Shown here: positions 25,075 through 34,253 of the stretch, piece by piece
How positions within the stretch are numbered: position 1 is the first letter of the stretch
Layout of the letters: the number at the start of each line of letters is the position of its first letter
From: Flavobacteriales bacterium
Lineage (GTDB): Bacteria; Bacteroidota; Bacteroidia; Flavobacteriales_D; Crocinitomicaceae
Direction: 5' to 3'
Length of the DNA stretch: 60,736 bases
Assembly: GCA_018883325.1 (NCBI GenBank)
Contig: VEQH01000018.1
Location: 1-60,736 of the forward strand
Program-made: the position numbers and the translations under genes
The notes under the pieces: model-generated
Told to the model about the DNA's origin: nothing
Databases searched by the model: none
What the model saw: the letters and a program-made list of their open reading frames with translations, nothing else

Positions 25075-26469
25075 ATGAAATTTGTCATAGCCTTCGTTTT
25101 TTGTTCACTATCAATAGTAAATTTATTAGCAATTGATTTGACCATTAATTTGACATCTATTCCGAGTAATACACCCGTGAATGACCAAATCTATATCAGT
25201 GGGAATTTTAATAATTGGGCAGTTGGAAATCCTAATTCTATTATGCAAGTTCAAACGAATGGGTTACGAAAAATTGTTTTGACAAATGTTTCTGGCACAA
25301 TTGAATTTAAATTTAATCGTGGAAATTGGGAAACACCTGAAGGAACAGCACAAGGAGGGTTTATTCCAAACCGAACCTATAATACAGCAAATGGGAACAC
25401 AATTAACTTAAGCATTGTAGGATGGGAAGACCTACCTTCAGCTGGAACGAGCACAGCAAATGAAAATGTTCAAATTCTTTCAACTAATTTTTTCATGCCT
25501 GAATTAAATCGTAATCGAAAAATTTGGATGTATTTACCATCTGATTATTCAAATGCAACATCAAAGAAATATCCGGTTATCTATATGCACGATGCACAAA
25601 ATATATTCGATCAAAGCACTTCTTTTTCAGGCGAATGGCAAGTTGACGAAACCTTGGCTGCCTTACAAAGCGCTGGAGATTATGGTGTAATTGTTGTAGG
25701 AATTGAAAATGGAGAATCAGAAAGGATAAATGAGTATTCACCTTGGATAAATACGCAATATGGCGGAGGTCAAGGCGATGAATACATTGATTTCATAAAA
25801 AACACATTAAAACCTTATATTGATGCCAATTTTCGAACATATACAGATGCTGCAAATACGGCATTGTTTGGAAGTTCAATGGGTGGATTGATTTCTCTTT
25901 ATGGGGTTACAACTTATCCTTCAACGTTTGGAAAGGCTGGGATTTTTTCTCCCTCGATTTGGTTTGCTCGAACCGAAGTGATCAATTTTATTAATGAACA
26001 AAATTTCGCAAACACACCTTTACGTCTTTATTTTTTAGGTGGTACAAATGAGTCTTCAACTATGGTTTCCGATATGCAAACAGCAAGAAATGCATTCATT
26101 TCTAATGGAGTTGTTGCGCAAGAGGCAAAATTATTGACACACGCAGATGGTGCTCATAGTGAATGGTATTGGAAAAGAGAATTTGGTGCAGCTTATCGTT
26201 TTTTATTTCCAATTTCTACAGTTGGGTTATCTAAATTGAATCAAGAAAGTGTTAATGTTTTTCCAAATCCATCAAAAGATAGTTTTCAAGTAGAATGTTT
26301 AGCTTGTCAGGATTGTTTTTATGCTCTTAAAAGTGCTGAAGGAAAAATTGTCTTAACAAGTAAATTGCAAAATGGAAAAACAACTATCGATTCGAAGCAT
26401 TTTAAAAAAGGCGTTTACTTCCTTGAAATTGAAGGTCAGAAATCAGCAATCAAATTGGTAAAAGAATAA
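25075..26469 (+). CDS. Secreted alpha/beta-hydrolase esterase with N-terminal starch-binding-like domain and T9SS tail
   Basis: 464 aa. Signal peptide at 1-20. A small beta domain with ISGNFNNWAVGNP and EFKFNRGNWETPEG (about 20-115) resembles CBM20/CBM48-type modules. An esterase-D-like domain follows: RKIWMYLPSDYS, KKYPVIYMHDAQNIFD, VIVVGIENGE and the nucleophile elbow GSSMGG near 270, with a candidate His in HSEWYW near 365. The last 80 residues (NVFPNPSKDSF... to ...QKSAIKLVKE) are a T9SS type A CTD, so the enzyme is exported to the cell surface. The substrate could be an esterified polysaccharide or a siderophore; sequence does not decide. Confidence 0.85.
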   Translation: MKFVIAFVFCSLSIVNLLAIDLTINLTSIPSNTPVNDQIYISGNFNNWAVGNPNSIMQVQTNGLRKIVLTNVSGTIEFKFNRGNWETPEGTAQGGFIPNRTYNTANGNTINLSIVGWEDLPSAGTSTANENVQILSTNFFMPELNRNRKIWMYLPSDYSNATSKKYPVIYMHDAQNIFDQSTSFSGEWQVDETLAALQSAGDYGVIVVGIENGESERINEYSPWINTQYGGGQGDEYIDFIKNTLKPYIDANFRTYTDAANTALFGSSMGGLISLYGVTTYPSTFGKAGIFSPSIWFARTEVINFINEQNFANTPLRLYFLGGTNESSTMVSDMQTARNAFISNGVVAQEAKLLTHADGAHSEWYWKREFGAAYRFLFPISTVGLSKLNQESVNVFPNPSKDSFQVECLACQDCFYALKSAEGKIVLTSKLQNGKTTIDSKHFKKGVYFLEIEGQKSAIKLVKE

Positions 26470-26512
26470 GTGAAAGAGTTGAGGAGATAATTTCTATCAC
26501 CACACACAAAAC

Positions 26513-26887
26513 TCACTCCCAATCCTCCAAAAACTCATCTAAAGCGCGTCGGTCTTTTTTCGTGGGTTTTCCATCAGTTTCTCGATAAACTCTTTGTGCA
26601 GCTTGATAGTTCTTGTATTTTTCGATTTCTTCAATAGGTGTAATGTCCTTGATGTATTCGACAACCAATGGTGCACCTACCCTTTTGTCAAGAAAGTTTA
26701 AAACTTTAAATGAAAAAACAGCCGAATTTTTGTGAACGTTTATGACGTCTCCAATTTTTACTTCCTTGGCTGGTTTACAATTTTCACCATTGATTTTTAT
26801 TTTTCCTTTTGCCAGTAACTCTGTGGCAATCGAGCGTGTTTTCGCCAGCCGCACTGACCAAATAAATTTATCCCATCTCAATTTCAT
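26513..26887 (-). CDS. hslR: S4-domain RNA-binding protein, Hsp15 family
   Basis: A 124-aa protein with the S4 fold at the N-terminus: MKLRWDKFIWSVRLAKTRSIATELLAKGKIKINGENCKPAKEVKIGDVI. In E. coli Hsp15 binds stalled 50S subunits carrying nascent chains. Its start overlaps the end of the upstream MmcQ-like gene by 20 nt, so the two are translationally coupled. Confidence 0.88.
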   Translation of the reverse strand: MKLRWDKFIWSVRLAKTRSIATELLAKGKIKINGENCKPAKEVKIGDVINVHKNSAVFSFKVLNFLDKRVGAPLVVEYIKDITPIEEIEKYKNYQAAQRVYRETDGKPTKKDRRALDEFLEDWE

Positions 26888-27221
26888 TTCTCACTTTTTT
26901 AGGGAGCGAATCAACTATTAATTGATACGAATGATCTATTAATTCAAATAGCAATTTATCATCAACATCAGAGTGGAGTTGCACTGTATTCCAATGTTTC
27001 TTACTCATGTGGTAACCTGGTTGAATCGCCATAAAGCGTTCACGAAGTTCAATCGCTTTTTCTGGGTCACATTTTAAGTTGATGCTAATAAATTCTTCCG
27101 TATCGGTAAGGGCAAACATTTTTCCACCAACTTTAAAAACTAAAGTCGTTTCATCGAAGGGAAATGTTTCTTGGACTCCTTTTTTTGAACTACAATAATC
27201 AAAAAATGAATCGAAGGTCAT
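26868..27221 (-). CDS. MmcQ/YjbR family protein
   Basis: 117 aa: FFDYCSSKKGVQETFPFDETTLVFKVGGKMFAL, ISINLKCDPEKAIELRERF and GYHMSKKHWNTVQL are signatures of the MmcQ/YjbR fold, which resembles a DNA-binding double-wing. Function is unknown. It lies 2 bp after the desaturase stop and overlaps hslR, so the three form one operon. Confidence 0.9.
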   Translation of the reverse strand: MTFDSFFDYCSSKKGVQETFPFDETTLVFKVGGKMFALTDTEEFISINLKCDPEKAIELRERFMAIQPGYHMSKKHWNTVQLHSDVDDKLLFELIDHSYQLIVDSLPKKVRNEIEMG

Positions 27222-27223
27222 CG

Positions 27224-28333
27224 TTAGTGAATTGCAGGGGCGAAATCTTTCGTTCCGAGTGCGTGAAGCATTTTCGTGTGGTCTTTCAAAGCACCAAAGA
27301 AAGTTTTGTAAGAATGGTAAGGTAAATTAAATTCCTCTGCTGTTTCTTTAACAATCTTCGATAATTTGCTATAGTGAACGTGACAAATATTTGGAAATAA
27401 ATGGTGTTCTACTTGGAAATTTAAACCTCCAACATACCAAGAAAACAATTTTGCTTTAGGAGCGAAATTCGCAGTGTTGTACAATTGATTTACCGCCCAA
27501 TCAGCCTCGACGTTTCCTGAAGCGTCTGGAAGTGGGTAATTTGAAGTTGGGACAACGTGAGCAGGCTGAAAAATTGCTGCTAAAGTCAAACCTGCGATGA
27601 AGTGCATCACAAAAAACCCAATTAAAGTAACATACCAAGATGCAGGACTTAATGCAAATGGAAGCACAACAAACAATGTTCCGTAGATTACTTTGCTTGC
27701 AATAATATTTGTCATGTGGCGTCTGAAAGAAATCCCTTGTGTTTCTACTAAGCCCATTTTTTTGTAGCGCGCTGCCTGATTAAAATCTTTAGTAACGAAC
27801 CATAAAAATGTCATTAGACCATAGAAAAACCAAGCGTAGATGTGCTGAAAACGGTGGATTTTAAAACGTTGCTTATGTGGCGAGAAGCGCAATAAAAATG
27901 TTGGCGCGTCAATATCCTCATCCATATCAGTAACATTGGTGTAAGTGTGGTGTAAAACATTGTGTTGAATTCTCCAGTTTGCGTCGTTTCCACCTAAAAG
28001 GATAAGAACATTTCCGATAATTTTGTTAACTGTTTCATTGCGAGAATATGCGCCGTGATTGGCATCGTGCATTACAGAAAGACCAAGACCAGCCATTCCT
28101 ACTCCCATTAATACCCACATTAAAAAGTAAATCCAAGGGCTTAATCCTGAAACGAAAAGTACACCGAAAGGCACTAAATAAATTAACATCATACAAATGG
28201 TTTTGGTAACCATTGTTGCATTTGCGTGTCGTGTTATGTTTTTGGTTTTGAAATAGTTGTTTACTCGTTGACGAAGGACTTTATAAAACTCTGAGTTGTG
28301 ATTCTTAGAGAAGGTAATATTTTGATAAGACAT
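27224..28333 (-). CDS. Fatty acid desaturase (acyl-CoA/linoleoyl-type)
   Basis: 369-aa membrane di-iron desaturase. The three histidine boxes are present: HDANHGAYS near 89, HNVLHHTYTN near 124 and QVEHHLFPNICHVHY near 306. The hydrophobic pairs at about 50-85 and 210-255 fit the four-helix topology. It introduces a double bond into membrane acyl chains, using electrons from a carrier not encoded here. First gene of an operon with mmcQ and hslR. Confidence 0.92.
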   Translation of the reverse strand: MSYQNITFSKNHNSEFYKVLRQRVNNYFKTKNITRHANATMVTKTICMMLIYLVPFGVLFVSGLSPWIYFLMWVLMGVGMAGLGLSVMHDANHGAYSRNETVNKIIGNVLILLGGNDANWRIQHNVLHHTYTNVTDMDEDIDAPTFLLRFSPHKQRFKIHRFQHIYAWFFYGLMTFLWFVTKDFNQAARYKKMGLVETQGISFRRHMTNIIASKVIYGTLFVVLPFALSPASWYVTLIGFFVMHFIAGLTLAAIFQPAHVVPTSNYPLPDASGNVEADWAVNQLYNTANFAPKAKLFSWYVGGLNFQVEHHLFPNICHVHYSKLSKIVKETAEEFNLPYHSYKTFFGALKDHTKMLHALGTKDFAPAIH

Positions 28334-28416
28334 AAAAAAAATAAAAAATAATATCTCAAAGTTAATGATTAGTTAAATACGAAAATGATATCAAGGAAAT
28401 ATTAACACACCTAAAA

Positions 28417-30255
28417 TCAAACTAATCCTTGTAATGTTGAGTATTTATAGTAGTGTCCATTATTGCTCATTAGCTCGCTGTGACTACCTTTCTCAACTAT
28501 TTTTCCTTTAGATATAACGATAATCTCATCAGCGTTTCTAACTGTGCTTAATCGATGAGCAATTACAAAAGATGTTCTGTTAATCATCACTTTTTCGAGC
28601 GCTTCTTGCACTAATTTTTCCGATTCTGTGTCCAAAGCCGAGGTCGCTTCGTCGAGAATTAAGATTTTTGGATCTTTATAAATTGCTCTTGCAATACTTA
28701 AACGTTGTTTTTGTCCACCAGAAAGTTTATTTCCTCTTTCACCAATGATTGTGTTGTAGCTATTTTCTAATTCGATGATGAAATTATGAGCATTGGCAAT
28801 TTTCGCAGCTTCGATTGCTCTTTCTAAATTTGGCTTTTCTTCTCCAAAGGCAATATTTTCCAAAACAGAAACATTGAATAAAATTGATTCTTGAGAAACA
28901 ATTCCAATCAAACCTCTTAAATCCATTATTTTTAAATCGCGCACATCGATTCCATCAATCAACAATTTTCCTTCTGTGACATCATAAAAACGTGGTAGCA
29001 AATCCATCATGGTAGATTTCCCACTTCCTGATTCCCCGACGAGTGCGATCGTTGCTCCTTTTTTAACGGTGAGATTGATTGCATTCAAAACAGGTTCATC
29101 GCCATATTTGAAGCCAACATTTTCAAATTGAATGGAATCTTTAAAATCACTTATCGAAATTGCATTTTCTTTCTCAATGATTTTTTCATCCGCATTTAAA
29201 ACTTCGTTGATTCGATCTTGCGAAGCGCGCGCTTTTGTCATGTTTGCCATGTTATTCGACACACTTTGAATTGGGCGCAATAACTGCGAAAAAACAATCA
29301 CAAAAGTTAGAAACACCTCACCCGTCAAGGCATTTTTATCCGATTCAAGAATCATTTTTCCACCAAACCAAACCAAGCTCAACATCACAGCTGAACCTAA
29401 AAATTCATTTAACAATGGAGATAAATCTTTCTTTCTAAATGTTCGCGTGACCAATTGTTGGTGCTGCAAATTGATTTTCTTAAAGTTGGCAAAAAACTGA
29501 GGAATTGCATTAAAAGCTTTAATGATGCGAATTCCACCTAATCCCTCTTCCATTGCGGAGAACAAAAAGCCCAATTGCTCCTGACCTTTTTTAGCTGTTC
29601 GCTTCAAGCTTTTTCCAATGCGAGAAATGACAAATGCAGAAATTGGTAGCAAAAACAAAGAAACTAAAGTCAATTCAGGACTCAGGTAAATTAAAGAAGC
29701 GACATTAATAACGATTGCTAAAGGTTCTCTGAAAATCAGTTCTAATAAACTAACAACTGCCACTTCAATTTCGCCGACATCGCTGTTCATTCGAGCCATC
29801 AAATCTCCTTTTCGCTCATTAGAATAATAGGAAAGTGGTAATTCCAAAGATTTTAGAAACAAGGCATCGCGCACATCACGCACGACCGCCATTCGCAATT
29901 CAGACTGATACCAAACTGCTCCATATCTAAAAAGATTCTTCAAGAAAAAAGCCGCAACTACTGAAACACAAACAAAAAGCAAAGCGTCTTTTGGGTCGTT
30001 TTTAACTAATTCATACATCCAATAATTATAATAATCCTTGATGTAATTAAATACAGTAAAAAATCCTCCTTCAAATTTTGGCTCAAGTACAGTGACTAAT
30101 TCTTCAGGTTTACGAAAAATTAATTGTAGAACAGGAATAAAAAGTACGAGTGAAAGTAAGTTGAAAACGACGAATAACAAATTACAAAGCACCACAATGA
30201 ATGCCGTTGTTTTGTATTTAAAAGTGTAATTGTATATCTCTTTGTAGTAACTCAC
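28417..30255 (-). CDS. MsbA-type ABC exporter (fused transmembrane and ATPase domains)
   Basis: About 612 aa. Six transmembrane helices lie in the first 330 residues and the ATPase in the rest: Walker A GESGSGKST, Q-loop IVSQESILFN, signature LSGGQKQR, Walker B ILILDEATSALD and the switch His in IAHRLST. It may flip lipids or export a drug; MsbA is the usual annotation. I place the start at GTG 30255 (MSYYKEIYNY) because the ATG at 30273 lies upstream of and overlaps the TATCTTTG box, so it could not be transcribed from that promoter. Confidence 0.88.
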   Translation of the reverse strand: MSYYKEIYNYTFKYKTTAFIVVLCNLLFVVFNLLSLVLFIPVLQLIFRKPEELVTVLEPKFEGGFFTVFNYIKDYYNYWMYELVKNDPKDALLFVCVSVVAAFFLKNLFRYGAVWYQSELRMAVVRDVRDALFLKSLELPLSYYSNERKGDLMARMNSDVGEIEVAVVSLLELIFREPLAIVINVASLIYLSPELTLVSLFLLPISAFVISRIGKSLKRTAKKGQEQLGFLFSAMEEGLGGIRIIKAFNAIPQFFANFKKINLQHQQLVTRTFRKKDLSPLLNEFLGSAVMLSLVWFGGKMILESDKNALTGEVFLTFVIVFSQLLRPIQSVSNNMANMTKARASQDRINEVLNADEKIIEKENAISISDFKDSIQFENVGFKYGDEPVLNAINLTVKKGATIALVGESGSGKSTMMDLLPRFYDVTEGKLLIDGIDVRDLKIMDLRGLIGIVSQESILFNVSVLENIAFGEEKPNLERAIEAAKIANAHNFIIELENSYNTIIGERGNKLSGGQKQRLSIARAIYKDPKILILDEATSALDTESEKLVQEALEKVMINRTSFVIAHRLSTVRNADEIIVISKGKIVEKGSHSELMSNNGHYYKYSTLQGLV

Positions 30256-30262
30256 AATCTTG

Positions 30263-30270
30263 CAAAGATA
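30263..30270 (-). promoter_or_regulatory. TAnnTTTG box of the ABC exporter
   Basis: TATCTTTG on the minus strand is followed by 7 nt and GTG at 30255. It excludes the in-frame ATG at 30273 as a start and predicts a nearly leaderless mRNA. Confidence 0.65.
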
Positions 30271-30312
30271 CATTTTGTAGTACTGAAATCGAAAAAGGAT
30301 GTCAACTATTCT

Positions 30313-30320
30313 TAACTTTG
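30313..30320 (+). promoter_or_regulatory. TAnnTTTG box of rbfA, leaderless arrangement
   Basis: TAACTTTG, then CAAC, then the ATG at 30325. Confidence 0.7.
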
Positions 30321-30324
30321 CAAC

Positions 30325-30660
30325 ATGGGTTCAATCAGACAAAACAAAATTGAAGCAGTAATTCAAGCAGAATTATCAACTTTTTTTCAACGCAACGCTT
30401 CAGAAATTTGCTTAGGTGCAATGGTTACAGTAACAATTGTCAGAGTGACTTCTGATTTATCTTACGCAAAATGCTACTTGAGTATTTTCGCAGGACCAGA
30501 TAAGCAAGAGGTTTTGAAAAATATTCTTATTAACAAAGGAAAAATTCGCGGTGAAATAGGCAAGCGATTGAAAAACATGAGAATGATTCCAGAACTTACA
30601 TTCCACATTGATGATTCTATGGATTATGCAATGAAAATCAGTGAACTTCTAAAAAAATAG
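30325..30660 (+). CDS. rbfA: Ribosome-binding factor A
   Basis: A 111-aa KH-like protein: MGSIRQNKIEAVIQAELSTFFQRNA, VTVTIVRVTSDLSYAKCYLSIF and GKRLKNMRMIPELTFHIDDSMDYA are diagnostic. It acts late in 30S assembly. Its promoter places the transcription start at the ATG. The LolC/E-like gene follows in the same frame, beginning 3 bp after this stop codon. Confidence 0.95.
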   Translation: MGSIRQNKIEAVIQAELSTFFQRNASEICLGAMVTVTIVRVTSDLSYAKCYLSIFAGPDKQEVLKNILINKGKIRGEIGKRLKNMRMIPELTFHIDDSMDYAMKISELLKK

Positions 30661-30663
30661 ACG

Positions 30664-31878
30664 ATTAACGTTCCCTTTTACATAGCGCTGAAATACATTC
30701 GTTCAGGACGAAAAAAAAATATAATTACACTTATTTCGCGCATTTCTACTGTTGGAGTATTTGTCATCACAGCTGCACTCGTAATTGTTCTTTCTGCTTT
30801 CAATGGCATCGAAAAAATGATTGAAACACTTTACAGTGAATTCGATGCCGACATCACGATTGTTGCCAATAAACGAAAAACATTCGATGAACGCGAAATT
30901 GACTGGAAAAAATTAGCCGCAATTCCAGAGCTTAAATCCTATTCTAAAGTAATCGAAGAAATTGTGGTGCTTCGCCATGAAAAAAAATGGGTGAATGCCA
31001 CGCTAATTGGTGTGGAACAGAACTATCTCCAAACAATTGATTTACAGCAACATCTTTGGGCAGGAAACACAACTTTCGAAGATTTAAAAACAAGTGAATC
31101 CTATGGTATTATTGGTGTTGATTTATTCAAAAAGTTGGACGGAATTATGCCAACAGAAGACGAACAAGAGCGTTTAATAATCTATGCGCCAAAGAGAAAC
31201 ATTAAAATTCGTTTAGGTAAAAATCCATTTTACACCCAGCCTGTTTTTATAGCAGGAGTAATGAATTACAACAAAGAAGTTAATGAGGATAAACTTTTAT
31301 GGTCCTTAGCTGCAACGCGTGATTTGTTAAACTACACAAGTGAACTAACGCATGTTTATGTTCAAGTGAAAAGTGACTTCACAAATGACCAAGTAAAAGA
31401 AAAAATTCAATCGGCGCTAGGTTCCAACTTTCAAGTGAAGACAAATTTCGAGAAAAATGAATTGATTTTTCAAACCAGTAAATCGGAGCGAATGGTTGTA
31501 ATCATCATTATGATTTTCATATTTATTTTGGCATCGTTTAATTTAATTGCCTCCCTAACAATGCTTTACATTGAGAAAAAAGATAACATTAGCAGTTTGG
31601 AGAGTTTTGGATTGAGTAGAAAAGGGGTCTTTCAAATTTTCTTTTTTGAAGGTTTGCTAATTTCTGGAATCGGAATTATTGCTGGATTATTCGTGGGTTA
31701 TTTAGTTTGCTTCTTACAAATGCAATTCTCTCTTTTAATAATTCCAGGGCCAAATATTCCTTTCCCGATAAACATCACAATCAGCGATTTCTTGTTGGTT
31801 TTCTTCTCCGTGAGTGTTTTGAGTGTTTTGTTTTCTTATTTCCCGACAAAGATTTTGTTGAGGCAGCGTGGGAACTAG
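30664..31878 (+). CDS. LolC/LolE-type ABC transporter permease (FtsX domain), apparent ATT start
   Basis: The frame reads back from the first ATG (30817) through NVPFYIALKYIRSGRKKN, then a helix of about 20 residues ending SAFNGIEK: this is the conserved LolC/E N-terminus with its first transmembrane helix. No ATG, GTG or TTG exists before it in frame; the rbfA TAG is at 30658-30660, in the same frame. An ATT at 30664 occupies the methionine position, giving 404 aa, the normal length. The MacB-like periplasmic part spans about 50-270, and three more helices plus an FtsX domain end the protein. It should extract lipoproteins from the inner membrane with a LolD ATPase encoded elsewhere. If ATT is not used, the product starting at 30817 would lack helix 1. 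Confidence 0.8.
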   Translation: MNVPFYIALKYIRSGRKKNIITLISRISTVGVFVITAALVIVLSAFNGIEKMIETLYSEFDADITIVANKRKTFDEREIDWKKLAAIPELKSYSKVIEEIVVLRHEKKWVNATLIGVEQNYLQTIDLQQHLWAGNTTFEDLKTSESYGIIGVDLFKKLDGIMPTEDEQERLIIYAPKRNIKIRLGKNPFYTQPVFIAGVMNYNKEVNEDKLLWSLAATRDLLNYTSELTHVYVQVKSDFTNDQVKEKIQSALGSNFQVKTNFEKNELIFQTSKSERMVVIIIMIFIFILASFNLIASLTMLYIEKKDNISSLESFGLSRKGVFQIFFFEGLLISGIGIIAGLFVGYLVCFLQMQFSLLIIPGPNIPFPINITISDFLLVFFSVSVLSVLFSYFPTKILLRQRGN

Positions 31879-32914
31879 TTTCCAATTAACTTACATTTCA
31901 AGTTTAATTTTTTTAAGGGTGAAAGGTCTCATAATAATTGCATTGAAGAAAATTTTGTCAGGATTTTAAACATACTTTATTAAAGACAAACATTATATTT
32001 ATACAATTGATTTGAAATCAGATTATTAAATAAAATGCCTTTTAAAATATTTAAATATGGAATATTAACATGAGAACGATATTTTTATTGATGCTATTAT
32101 TACCGCTGAATATTTTAGCGCATCAAGATAAAATCTTAACTATACAAAAATCAAACGTTATTCTCCAGTATACAATAGGATGGAAACAACAAGAGATTGG
32201 TAGAGTAAATGAAATTCTAGCCCATTTAACTGAGAAGTTGGTTTTAGCTCGAAATTTCAAAGAAAAAATACTAATCTCATTTACACACGATTATGTACAA
32301 TGGTATTCTAGCTATTATTCTTTATCATACGATAATTTTAGAATAATAGATTATCAAAATAATTGTAAAATCCTTTCTGGACGAGGGATAAAACTTATTA
32401 TTAAGGATAGGCAACTAAATATTGAAAAAACACTTTCTGTAATTGATAATGCAATTTCTAATATCGAATTTATCAAAAAAAAACAGGCACAAGTGTTAAT
32501 TGATTTACGTGAAAAAATAAATAATAAAAAACAATTTGATACTCTAACAACAATTCCATTTAAACAAATTGATGGTTTTTTCAGTAAAACAACTGATTTA
32601 GTTAAAAAATTGATAAATGAGCGTACTTATAGAAATCTAAAATGTGCTGAGACTTTTTGGAATATTGATTACTACTATCGAAACAATAAATTTCATTTTT
32701 ATAATACAAGTAATCCAGAAACACAATATAATCCTAAAACAGGCTACGAAGATACAGTTAAGCTTTACGGAGAAGATATTTTGACAGTTGACAATATTCT
32801 TGAAATATTTGGTGAATGGAATTATGGTAATTTTGTTTTTATAAACGACAGTGTTTTTTAGGGTCAATCATTTTTTTTGGGGAGTGATTAACTTTACTAC
32901 CTAAACTTTTCTTG

Positions 32915-33298
32915 ATGGAAATAGACATAATAAGGTATTTTTTACCAGAAGAATTGCTTAATTATTTTGATATTATCAAAGTTGAAAAAGCAAAAGAAGA
33001 GACGTTAAACCGCGATGTATTACACATCTATTTGGATGAAAAAAATGAATTACGTTCAGTTGAAGACACTCTAAGTTTTGAATCTAAAGGTTTTTTACCT
33101 GTCAAACAAATCCAAGATTTTCCGATAAGAGGTAAAGCCGTTTTTTTGTGTATACGAATGCGACGTTGGCGTAATAAGACTGAACCTAATCACATTGTCC
33201 AAAATGACTATTCATTTATTGCAGATGGAGCTAAACTAACTAATGAAATAGCAGCTTTTTTAAAATCTACAGGTAGAGACCCGAGCAGATACCATTAG
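32915..33298 (+). CDS. ISAon1-type transposase N-terminal region protein (ORF A)
   Basis: About 127 aa from the ATG at 32915 (MEIDIIRYFLPEELLNYFDI). It shows the Bacteroidota ISAon1 N-terminal pattern: FESKGFLPVKQIQDFPIRGKAVFL, RMRRWRN and a C-terminal helix TNEIAAFLKSTGRDPSRYH. It supplies the DNA-binding or Zn-ribbon-like part in related elements. The ORF B frame is open from 33264, overlapping this frame by 35 nt, and lies in the +1 frame, so the full transposase would need frameshifting or separate initiation. Confidence 0.75.
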   Translation: MEIDIIRYFLPEELLNYFDIIKVEKAKEETLNRDVLHIYLDEKNELRSVEDTLSFESKGFLPVKQIQDFPIRGKAVFLCIRMRRWRNKTEPNHIVQNDYSFIADGAKLTNEIAAFLKSTGRDPSRYH

Positions 33299-33335
33299 TA
33301 ACATCGCAAGTTTCTATGGTGTTAACGCCAACCTT

Positions 33336-34253
33336 TTGAGAAATCATTATAAGAAAGTGAGCAGTGGTTTTAAAGAATGGGATCAAGGCTCACATGCTGA
33401 AGAATATACCATTTTTGCATCAAATATTGGTGAAAAGCTTAGTATTGATGAAGTTTCATTAAGTGATGGCGAGTTGTACACGTTACTAACCAACAAGAGT
33501 GGTCATGGTAAAAATGGGACTTTAGTTGCTACAATAAACAGTACAAAAAGTGAGGATATAATAAACATTCTTCAGAAGATTCCTTTGAATGAACGATTAA
33601 AAGTAAAAGAAATCACTCTAGATATGGCAAAAAATATGGAAGCAGCAGTAAAGTCTTGTTTTCCAAACGCTACATTGGTAACAGATAGATTTCATGTAGT
33701 AAGATTAGTTCAGAACGCACTACAACACCTAAGAGTTAAGTTAGGCTGGGATGCTTTAGAGCAACAAAACAAAGAAATTAAATTAGCGAAGGAACAGCGA
33801 ATCAAGTATGTTCAAAAAACTTTCGCAAATGGTGACACGCCCAAACAGTTACTAACAAGGTCAAGATATATACTTGCCAAAAATCCAGAAAATTGGACTG
33901 CAAATCAGCAAGAACGTGCTAAAATACTTTTCGAAAACTATCCTAAATTAAAGGAAGTTCATGACCATGTAATCGAATTTAGAAACATATATCAAGTAAA
34001 TGAGAAAAGTAATGCAAAGCAAAAAGTTTTAGATTGGATGGGAAAAACTCCAAGACTTGAAGTAACAGAGTTTAACTCTGTAATGCACACAATAGAATAC
34101 AACTTTGAACAAATATTAAACTTCTTTGAAAACAGAAGTACAAATGCTTCTGCTGAGTCTTTTAATGCAAAATTAAAGCTGTTTAGAGCTAATTTAAGAG
34201 GTGTCAGAGATAAGGCTTTTTTCCTATTCAGATTAATGAAATTATTTGCCTAG
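33336..34253 (+). CDS. ISL3/ISAon1-like transposase (ORF B)
   Basis: 305 aa from a TTG, with the same frame open upstream to 33264 (residues SNIASFYGVNANLLRNHYKK also look like family sequence). The DDE triad of ISL3 transposases is visible: LSIDEVSLSDGELYTLL and EITLDMAKNMEAAVKSCFPNA (first Asp), LVTDRFHVVRLV (second Asp) and ASAESFNAKLKLFRANLRGV (Glu). The coding region is uninterrupted, so the element may be active if the ORF A/B junction is functional. Confidence 0.88.
   Translation: MRNHYKKVSSGFKEWDQGSHAEEYTIFASNIGEKLSIDEVSLSDGELYTLLTNKSGHGKNGTLVATINSTKSEDIINILQKIPLNERLKVKEITLDMAKNMEAAVKSCFPNATLVTDRFHVVRLVQNALQHLRVKLGWDALEQQNKEIKLAKEQRIKYVQKTFANGDTPKQLLTRSRYILAKNPENWTANQQERAKILFENYPKLKEVHDHVIEFRNIYQVNEKSNAKQKVLDWMGKTPRLEVTEFNSVMHTIEYNFEQILNFFENRSTNASAESFNAKLKLFRANLRGVRDKAFFLFRLMKLFA

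Noticed and set aside
30817..31878. LolC/E-like gene starting at the first ATG
   Set aside because: This start would remove the conserved N-terminus and first helix, which are clearly encoded upstream in the same frame.
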